Under the pieces are notes generated by a model, which was not told the origin of the DNA, did not search any database, and saw only the letters and a program-made list of their open reading frames with translations. The position numbers and the translations under genes are program-made. Positions 7,191 through 13,407 of a stretch of 22,044 bases of DNA are shown one piece after another. Each line of letters begins with the position of its first letter. Position 1 is the stretch's first letter. The stretch comes from M3007 sp964481485 (GTDB lineage Bacteria; Bacteroidota; Bacteroidia; Chitinophagales; Saprospiraceae). The stretch lies in assembly GCA_964481485.1 (NCBI GenBank), contig CAYZVM010000095.1, forward strand, positions 1 through 22,044. The letters are read 5' to 3'.

Positions 7191-10100
7191 TCAGAAAGTT
7201 ACGCCTGCTCCAAACATAAAGCTGCGGGTCACTGGATAGTTGCCCACATCAATACCAAAGTTGGTGTCAGCTGCTCCGCCTACTGCCGGATCCAAACCTT
7301 TGTATCCAGTGATGGTGAAGACGTTGTTTGTGCCGACATACAGCCGAGCACGGCGCAGTTTCAGCCTGTCAATCAAACGGTTGGGCAGGTTGAACCCAAT
7401 GGTGAGGTTTTGCATACGCAGGAAAGAACCGTCTTCCACGTACCAAGAGTTGGGCTGAGTGTTGGTGCTGAAGTTGGAAGCCTCTTCGAAGATGGGCGCC
7501 TCAGCATCCAAATTGGTGGGTGACCAAGAGTTTTTCACCCTTGCACCTTTGGCTGCGCCGGTGAACGAAGGATAAAAATCTGAGAACCATTTGGAGAGAT
7601 TGAAAATGTCGTTGCCGAGCGAGGTGTAGAGGTAAGTTTCCACATCGAAAGAGCCAACAGTGACTTTCAGGTTGACACCGCCAGTGAATTTTGGCACCGG
7701 GCTGCCGATGAAGGTACGGTCAGCGTCGTCAATTTTTCCGTCGGGTACGCCAGTCAGATTGCCAGCATCGTCGCGACCATTCAGGTCAGCAAAGCGGAAA
7801 CGTCCGGGGCCTGCGCCATCTTGGTCGGGTGCTGCATCTACTTCGGCTTGGTTTTCAAAATAACCAAGTACTTGGTAGCCGAAAAATGCGGAAATGGTCT
7901 GTCCGACTTCGTTGCGCACCATTGTTGAGCCCAAGCGATTGCTGGCGGGGAACGCGTCGAAATAATCCAAATTATCTGCTACTTTAGTGATCTCGTTTTT
8001 CAAGAATGAGCCGATGAGCGTTACTTCGTAGCCTACTTTGCCGGCAACTTTGCCCTTGTTGACTAATTGCAAATCAATGCCTTTGTTGACCATAGATGCC
8101 ACGTTGCGAGAAGGAGCAGCGGCAAAACCACCCAGCACTTGAGATTGCGGTACGGCATAGAGCAGGTCGTCTGTTTCTTTTTTCCACAAATCCACGATGA
8201 AGTCAATTCTTCCGCCAAACAAGAGCGCTTCGAAACCGACGTTGCTGGTCGTGCTGACTTCCCACTTGGCGTTCGGGTTGCCCACCCGGCTCTGATAAAA
8301 ACCTTCTGCCGCACCAGTGTTGGTACCGCCGATGTCATAAGCAGAAGCGCCCAAGCTGGCAGCAAAGAGGCTGTATTGGTTGACTGGGCTGACAAGGTTG
8401 TCATTGCCCATTTGTCCCCAGCCGCCGCGAACTTTAAGGTCGTCAATCCAAGTGATGCCGCGCATGAAGTCCTCACCACTCACGCGCCATGCAGCCGAAA
8501 AGCCTGGGAACACCCCATAGCGATTGTTCACGCCAAAACGCGAGGAGCCGTCGCGGCGTATCACACCTGTCACATAATATTTGTCCGACAAAGAATAGTG
8601 GACGCGCCCAAAGTATGAGCTGTAAGTCCAAGGTGTGTTGTTGAAGCTGTTGACCTGACGGTTTCCAACTGTGCTTAGTGTGATGTAATCCGGTGTTGTC
8701 GAGAAAGGATTGAGGCCTGAGCCATTGATGTTGCGGAAAATACCGTCTTTCAATGCTTCTTGACCAGCCAATATGTCAAAACTGTGGATGCCAAACTGCT
8801 TTTTGTACCGGAAAGTGTTGGTGAACACCCACGAGAAATTGTTGCCAGCAAACTCTGAATAGCCAAATGCAGCGTTGTTTTCAGAATTTTCGTAGCTTCT
8901 ACGGGTGAAGCTATAGCCGTAGAATTGGCTAAAATTGCCGCCAATACTTGTTCTGAACGTCAAGTTTTCAAGGATGTCCACTTCTCCGTAGAGGTTGCCG
9001 AATCCACCTGCGCCGAATCCACTGTTGTCTCGCGATCCGTCGCGCCGTGCGACTGGGTTAGCAGGGTTGTTGAAGCCTTTTGCTGCTGTGCCGGCATACC
9101 CACCTCTCTCGTCGTAAATAGGTATGATGGTTGGCATACGGAATGCGAAAAGAATGTCATTTTCATCTTGCGAAACGTTGGCACCGTCGCCACCGCCTTG
9201 CTGACCAAGCACTGAACGGTATGTGACCTGAATGTTTTCGCCGATGCGCACGCGCTTGCCCAAATCGAACTCTGTATTGATACGAGCCGCATACCGTTTA
9301 AAATCGTTGTATTTCAGGATACCTGCCTGCTCCTGTACGCTAAGCCCGACATAAAACCGAGCAGTTTCGGATGAGCCAGTAAACCCAAGTCCATGCCGTG
9401 TGAACGGCGCTGTGCGCGTGATAGCGCCATACCAGTCTGTGCCGGCTTTATTGGCACGCACTACTTGATAGATGGCACCATTGTCTGGGTTCACATTGTA
9501 CTTCGACAATGCATCTTGCAAGTCAACTTGGCTTTCACTGAGCCCACCTTCTCCGCCGACATTGATATAGTCGGGCAACACTGGGCTGTTCCCTGTGCCG
9601 TACTGCGGGTGGTTAAATTTTGGCACAGAGTCCGGGTGGGTGCTGTTGCGGATAGCCTGCCAAGTCCAGTCGGCCATTTCTTGCGGATTGAGCATTTCAA
9701 TCCCCTCGCCCGGGTCGGTGAAGCCAACGAGCGCGTCATAACTGACTTGGAGTTTTTGAGGCTTTTTCGAGCCTCTTTTTGTAGTGATTACAATCACACC
9801 GCCCGCTGCCCGAGCACCGTAAATGGATGCTGAAGACGCATCTTTCATCACAGTAGTATTTTCGATGTCGTCCGGTGCGAGGAAGTTGATGTTTTGCGTC
9901 GGCACACCGTCCACGACATAGAGTGGCTGGTTGCCGCCGAAAGAGCCAAATCCCCGGATACGCACAAGACTTGCCGTGCCGGGCTGGCCGTTGGTGATGA
10001 CCGTCAGGCCAGCGACCCGACCTTGCAGCTGTTGCTCCACGTTGCCAGATGGCACCGCGGCGAGGTCGCGAGTTTTCACGGTGGATACGGCACTGGTTGT

Positions 10101-10469
10101 TTGTTTCCGAGTGTCCACCGTATAACCTGTCACGACAAGTTCGGATAAGAGTGCGTCGGAGTCATTCAACTGAACATTGATGGTAGTTTGCGAACCAACA
10201 GTGATTTCCTGCTTTTCATAGCCAGTGGAGGATATGACCAATACAGGGTTGTCGCCGCTTACTGCGATGGAAAAATTGCCGTCCACATCCGTGACCGTGC
10301 CTGTTGTAGTGCCTTTCAGCACAACAGTCGCGCCAGGAATAGGCTCGCTGTTGGAATCAGTTACTTTGCCCCTGACTGTACCTTGCGCAGAAAGGGAAAC
10401 TGAGCCTAACATCAGTAGGATGAACATAGTGAGCATCCCCCAGTTGGGCCTTCGTAATTGTAGATTCAT
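7191..10469 (-). CDS. SusC/RagA family TonB-dependent outer-membrane receptor
   Basis: This 1092-residue protein has a signal peptide ending near SVSLSAQ (about residue 29). A carboxypeptidase-regulatory-like beta-sandwich follows at roughly residues 31-115 (GKVTDSNSEPIPGATVVLKGT). Next is the TonB-box/plug region, beginning SELVVTGYTVDTRKQTTSAV, with the SusC hallmark KDASSASIYGARAAGGVI at about residues 210-228. The rest is a 22-strand-type barrel ending in the aromatic terminus RSFMFGAGVTF. It imports ligand delivered by its SusD partner using TonB energy. I see no N-terminal sigma-interaction (STN/secretin) domain before the carboxypeptidase-like domain, and no sigma/anti-sigma gene pair nearby. 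Control by the divergent regulator at 10922 is therefore more likely. The length is normal for the family. Confidence 0.97.
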   Translation of the reverse strand: MNLQLRRPNWGMLTMFILLMLGSVSLSAQGTVRGKVTDSNSEPIPGATVVLKGTTTGTVTDVDGNFSIAVSGDNPVLVISSTGYEKQEITVGSQTTINVQLNDSDALLSELVVTGYTVDTRKQTTSAVSTVKTRDLAAVPSGNVEQQLQGRVAGLTVITNGQPGTASLVRIRGFGSFGGNQPLYVVDGVPTQNINFLAPDDIENTTVMKDASSASIYGARAAGGVIVITTKRGSKKPQKLQVSYDALVGFTDPGEGIEMLNPQEMADWTWQAIRNSTHPDSVPKFNHPQYGTGNSPVLPDYINVGGEGGLSESQVDLQDALSKYNVNPDNGAIYQVVRANKAGTDWYGAITRTAPFTRHGLGFTGSSETARFYVGLSVQEQAGILKYNDFKRYAARINTEFDLGKRVRIGENIQVTYRSVLGQQGGGDGANVSQDENDILFAFRMPTIIPIYDERGGYAGTAAKGFNNPANPVARRDGSRDNSGFGAGGFGNLYGEVDILENLTFRTSIGGNFSQFYGYSFTRRSYENSENNAAFGYSEFAGNNFSWVFTNTFRYKKQFGIHSFDILAGQEALKDGIFRNINGSGLNPFSTTPDYITLSTVGNRQVNSFNNTPWTYSSYFGRVHYSLSDKYYVTGVIRRDGSSRFGVNNRYGVFPGFSAAWRVSGEDFMRGITWIDDLKVRGGWGQMGNDNLVSPVNQYSLFAASLGASAYDIGGTNTGAAEGFYQSRVGNPNAKWEVSTTSNVGFEALLFGGRIDFIVDLWKKETDDLLYAVPQSQVLGGFAAAPSRNVASMVNKGIDLQLVNKGKVAGKVGYEVTLIGSFLKNEITKVADNLDYFDAFPASNRLGSTMVRNEVGQTISAFFGYQVLGYFENQAEVDAAPDQDGAGPGRFRFADLNGRDDAGNLTGVPDGKIDDADRTFIGSPVPKFTGGVNLKVTVGSFDVETYLYTSLGNDIFNLSKWFSDFYPSFTGAAKGARVKNSWSPTNLDAEAPIFEEASNFSTNTQPNSWYVEDGSFLRMQNLTIGFNLPNRLIDRLKLRRARLYVGTNNVFTITGYKGLDPAVGGAADTNFGIDVGNYPVTRSFMFGAGVTF

Positions 10470-10695
10470 AATAGAAATGAGTTTAGGTTAAGAAAGAAAG
10501 TTTTGACAATTTGATTAAAAATCTGGTCAGGCTGTTTCACATAGTAAGCCGTGGTCTCTCGTTCGGTTTCGAGGGTAAAATAGTAAGGCGCACAACATCA
10601 GAGCCTGTCGGGGAACAGCCTCTTTCCATTGCGAAAAAAGTATTGCCAAAGAACTTCGACACAATCTTGTTATAAAGGAAGTTTGAGGGGCTATA

Positions 10696-10709
10696 TACCA
10701 ATTTGGTGT
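10696..10709. promoter_or_regulatory. Candidate operator, left copy (TAyCAwTTTGGTr type)
   Basis: The sequence TACCAATTTGGTGT contains the palindrome ACCAA-T-TTGGT. It matches the element at 10845-10858 at 10 of 14 positions. It would lie inside the susC leader, where a bound regulator could block elongation. This is inferred from sequence similarity only. Confidence 0.35.
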
Positions 10710-10788
10710 GGTGGGCAGGCTTGCGAAACTCCCGTGCTTCAGCAGGATTCGCAGCGATAAAAAGTATTTGCACTTCAAATCTTCAAAA

Positions 10789-10800
10789 TATCATTTTTGG
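10789..10800. promoter_or_regulatory. Candidate operator half-element TATCATTTTTGG
   Basis: It is nearly identical to the left part of the palindromic element at 10843-10859, with one extra T. It lies just downstream, in the susC direction, of the candidate -7 box at 10808-10815. It lacks the right-hand TACA arm. Confidence 0.3.
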
Positions 10801-10807
10801 AGTGGTG

Positions 10808-10815
10808 CAAACGTA
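10808..10815 (-). promoter_or_regulatory. Candidate Bacteroidota -7 element for the SusC-like operon
   Basis: The minus strand reads TACGTTTG, an exact match to TAnnTTTG, the -7 element of the Bacteroidota primary sigma factor. No clean TTTG -33 element is found 19-21 bases upstream, so the assignment rests on one box and on its position. Confidence 0.4.
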
Positions 10816-10832
10816 TGCTTTTTGTTCGGTTT

Positions 10833-10861
10833 TTGACACTAATGTATCATTTTGGTACAAT
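10833..10861 (+). promoter_or_regulatory. Candidate sigma70-like promoter for the regulator gene
   Basis: TTGACA (10833-10838) and TACAAT (10856-10861) are separated by exactly 17 bases. This is an excellent general sigma70 pattern, though not the canonical Bacteroidota one. The palindromic element at 10843-10859 fills the spacer and overlaps the -10, which would suit autoregulation. Confidence 0.45.
10843..10859. promoter_or_regulatory. Candidate regulator operator (imperfect palindrome)
   Basis: TGTATCA-TTT-TGGTACA has 7-base arms that match at 6 of 7 positions around a 3-base centre. It lies between the two divergent genes and inside the candidate plus-strand promoter. A related sequence occurs at 10696-10709 and a partial one at 10789-10800. 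Winged-helix dimers bind such palindromes. Binding by the gene 10922 product is inferred. Confidence 0.45.
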
Positions 10862-10898
10862 GGTACGGCAACTCCCTGAACACGCAAATACTTTTAGA

Positions 10899-10906
10899 TA
10901 TTTTTG
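10899..10906 (+). promoter_or_regulatory. Alternative -7 element for the regulator gene
   Basis: TATTTTTG matches TAnnTTTG on the plus strand, 16 bases before the ATG at 10922. Its use would give a leader of only about 8-10 bases. There is no clear -33 TTTG at the proper distance, so it competes with the promoter at 10833-10861. Confidence 0.3.
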
Positions 10907-10921
10907 CAAAAAAAATTTTCA

Positions 10922-11674
10922 ATGGAGCAAAGAGAAGCCCATCTGGACCATCTGGACGAGCGGCAAAAATTCCTGCCAAGCATCTCCGTTGACTGCGTAA
11001 TCTTCGGATTTCACGATCACCAGTTGAAGGTGCTTTTGATACGGTTCAAAAACACTGACCTGTGGGCTTTGCCCGGTGGCTACGTTTATTTGGAAGAGGA
11101 TATTGAGGCTGCGGCCAGCAGGATATTGGAGGAGCGAACGGCGATGCAGGGTGTTTATCTTGAGCAGTTCTACGCTTTCGGCCAATGCAACCGGGTAGAA
11201 AAATCGGTGCAACAAAAAGTGGTGGAGGCGATTGGCAAAAACATCTCGCCCGACCATTGGATTACGCGGCGGTTTGTCTCGGTCGGCTATTACGCCTTGG
11301 TAGATTATACGCAGGTAACGCCGACCCCGGACGGCACCTCGGATGTTTGCATTTGGTGCAGCCTCGAAGAAATGCCCGACTTGGTGTTCGACCACACCCT
11401 GATTGTGCAAAAGGCATTGGAGACTTTGCGGTTTCGCCTGAATATCAACCTCATTGGCTCCAATCTTTTGCCGGAAACTTTTACGATGCAGGAACTGCAA
11501 ACGCTGTACGAGACGATTATGGGGGAAAAACTGCTCCGCGCCAATTTTCAGCGCAAGATGCTCAGCCTCGGCATATTGGAAAGGGTGGACAAAAAGTTTT
11601 CGGGCAAGGCGCACAAAGCGCCCTACCTCTATCGCTTTGATGTAGAGAAAAACAAAAATGGATTGTGGAAATAG
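10922..11674 (+). CDS. Nudix-like/winged-helix transcriptional regulator (AraR/NrtR type) with degenerate catalytic box
   Basis: This 250-residue protein starts at the ATG at 10922; an in-frame TTG 18 bases earlier overlaps a candidate promoter box and is less likely. Residues 20-150 are a Nudix fold (ISVDCVIFGF, LWALPGGYVYLEED). The Nudix box begins correctly with Gly53, Glu59 and Arg67. The REUxEExGU core then reads RILEERTAM, with Ile68 and Arg72 in place of Glu and Ala74 in place of Gly. Hydrolysis is therefore unlikely, and the domain probably senses a ligand. Residues from about 180 on (TMQELQTLYETIMGEKLLRANFQRKMLSLGIL) are the C-terminal winged helix of NrtR-like proteins, ending AHKAPYLYRFD. 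Bacteroides AraR has this architecture and controls arabinose use. Divergent placement from susC suggests local sugar-responsive control; no NAD-salvage gene that would point to NrtR is nearby. Confidence 0.9.
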   Translation: MEQREAHLDHLDERQKFLPSISVDCVIFGFHDHQLKVLLIRFKNTDLWALPGGYVYLEEDIEAAASRILEERTAMQGVYLEQFYAFGQCNRVEKSVQQKVVEAIGKNISPDHWITRRFVSVGYYALVDYTQVTPTPDGTSDVCIWCSLEEMPDLVFDHTLIVQKALETLRFRLNINLIGSNLLPETFTMQELQTLYETIMGEKLLRANFQRKMLSLGILERVDKKFSGKAHKAPYLYRFDVEKNKNGLWK

Positions 11675-11702
11675 GATTTTTTGCTACTTGCTGCTGTACA
11701 AC

Positions 11703-13343
11703 CTATTTTTCTGCTTTGAGGTGGACATAAAAATGCTCGTCCACTTGAATGTTTTCTAATTTTTTTATTGCGCAAGGTGTTTTTTTCCAGTCCGTTGCTG
11801 GGAAAATAAACTCAAATTGACCGGGGCGCAAGGTGATTTTCACAGGCATATCGAACCCTTCCACGCAGTTGCTCCAACGGTAGTGCAGTTGGCCCTTTTT
11901 CAATTGATATTCCAATGTAGGGATTTGCGCGGTGCGCAGATATTGGTCGAACACCTTGCCGAGGTTTTTGCCTGATTTTTCAACAATGTAAGTTTCAATT
12001 TGCTTAGAATCAACCGTTTGATGATAAAAGTCGCGGTTGAGACCACGCAAGATTTGCCGCCATTTTTTGTCGTCGTCCACAATGTGCCGGATGGTGTGGA
12101 GCATATTCGCACCTTTATAGTACATATCGCCGGAGCCTTCTTGGTTCACGTCGTATTGGCCGATGATGGGTCGGTCGTTGCGAATATTCTTGCGCGTGCC
12201 GATGACGTAGGCGGCTCCAGCCTCTTTCCCAAAATGGTATTCTGTGTAGAGATTTTCGCTGTATGCCGTGAATCCCTCGTGCACCCACATATCGGCGATG
12301 TCTTTGTAGGTGATATTGTTGGCAAACCACTCGTGGCCCGATTCGTGGATGATGATAAAATCCCATTTCATGCCCCAACCGGTCATGGACAAATCCGCGC
12401 CTAAATAACCGTTTCTGTACCCATTTCCATACGTTACTGAACTTTGGTGCTCCATGCCGAGGTAAGGCGCCTCCACAAGTTTGTATCCGTCTTCGTAAAA
12501 TGGGTAGGGGCCAAACCAATGCTCAAAGGCGGTCAGCATCGGCTTCACTTGCGCAAACTGTTTTTTGGCTTGCTCCAAGTTGGCGGGCAATACATAATAA
12601 TCCAAAGTCAATCTGCCCTTTTCTCCCGAGAAAGTGTCGCTAAAATGAACATAATCAGCGATGTTCACATTGGCCCCATAGTTATTGATAGGATTTTGGA
12701 CAAACCAGTGGAAGGTTTTTGTGCCGTCGCCATTGGCCGTCACCTTGCGCAATCGCCCATTGGAAACGTCCATCAAAGTATCTGGGACGGTGACGGCGAT
12801 AGACATCGAATCAGGCTCGTCGTAGGCGTGGTCTTTGTTGGGCCACCACACGCTGGCACCCAATCCCTGGCAAGAAGTTGCTACGAAAGGTTTGCCCGAT
12901 TGGTCTTTTTTCCAACTGAAACCACCGTCCCACGGAGCGTTTTTCGCCGCTCTTGGCAGGCCGCTGTAATGCACGGTCAGGGATTTTTGCTCGCCCGGTT
13001 TTTGCGGTGCAGTCAATTGGATGAAATAGGCGTTGCGCCCTTTTTTTTCAATAACAAGCTCCTGCCCGTCTTGCATAGCTTTCTCCAGCACGAGCGGCGG
13101 CTGCAAATCTACTTGCAACACGTTGTCGGTATTCAGCACTTTGTAGTGGATGATGTTCTGCCCGTTTATGGATTTTTCGCCGGGATTGACATGGACGCTC
13201 AATTCATAAAAAGTCAAATCCCACCACGCGCGTTCGGGCGTGATGCTGCCGCGAAGGGTGTCGTCGGGGGTGAAATTCGGCGTTTTTTGTGCGGCAGCGC
13301 TCCATGCGAGGCTACAAATGAGCAAGACCCATATTGCTTTCAT
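11703..13343 (-). CDS. Secreted M1 family zinc metallopeptidase, short form
   Basis: This 546-residue protein has a signal peptide (MKAIWVLLICSLAWSAAAQ). A beta-sandwich N-terminal domain is followed by the thermolysin-like catalytic domain. The zinc site is HESGH (His333, Glu334, His337), with Glu356 exactly 18 residues further in WVHEGF, the gluzincin pattern. The usual GxMEN substrate loop is GMEHQ here (Met297, Glu298, His299), which keeps the glutamate that anchors the free N-terminus. It stops soon after the catalytic domain and lacks the large C-terminal helical domain of PepN-like enzymes. It probably acts as an extracytoplasmic aminopeptidase. It follows the GH3 gene by 64 bases, so co-transcription is possible. 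Its 3' end faces the regulator gene with only 28 bases between stops and no evident terminator. Confidence 0.95.
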   Translation of the reverse strand: MKAIWVLLICSLAWSAAAQKTPNFTPDDTLRGSITPERAWWDLTFYELSVHVNPGEKSINGQNIIHYKVLNTDNVLQVDLQPPLVLEKAMQDGQELVIEKKGRNAYFIQLTAPQKPGEQKSLTVHYSGLPRAAKNAPWDGGFSWKKDQSGKPFVATSCQGLGASVWWPNKDHAYDEPDSMSIAVTVPDTLMDVSNGRLRKVTANGDGTKTFHWFVQNPINNYGANVNIADYVHFSDTFSGEKGRLTLDYYVLPANLEQAKKQFAQVKPMLTAFEHWFGPYPFYEDGYKLVEAPYLGMEHQSSVTYGNGYRNGYLGADLSMTGWGMKWDFIIIHESGHEWFANNITYKDIADMWVHEGFTAYSENLYTEYHFGKEAGAAYVIGTRKNIRNDRPIIGQYDVNQEGSGDMYYKGANMLHTIRHIVDDDKKWRQILRGLNRDFYHQTVDSKQIETYIVEKSGKNLGKVFDQYLRTAQIPTLEYQLKKGQLHYRWSNCVEGFDMPVKITLRPGQFEFIFPATDWKKTPCAIKKLENIQVDEHFYVHLKAEK

Positions 13344-13407
13344 GCTGTTTTAGTTTCAAGTTTGAACAGCGCGAAGGTAATGACAGCAAATACATGGCGC
13401 GCCGGTA

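Larger units (their letters stand above)
10470..10921. promoter_or_regulatory. Divergent control region and long susC leader (no gene seen)
   Basis: These 452 bases separate the SusC-like gene from the divergent Nudix-like regulator gene. I see no convincing gene: small minus-strand open frames at 10527-10778 have no recognisable protein features. The right third holds the candidate promoters and palindromic elements listed separately. If susC is transcribed from the -7-like box at 10808-10815, its leader would be about 330 bases, unusually long. An imperfect hairpin (gagcctgt / acagcctc, 10601-10622, 7 of 8 pairs) lies in that leader and has no T-run on either side. Confidence 0.6.

Noticed and set aside
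10527..10778. Two overlapping small minus-strand open frames (78 and 83 codons) upstream of susC
   Set aside because: They have no signal peptide, domain, plausible composition or clear ribosome-binding context, and they overlap each other in different frames. The region is better read as leader and control DNA.
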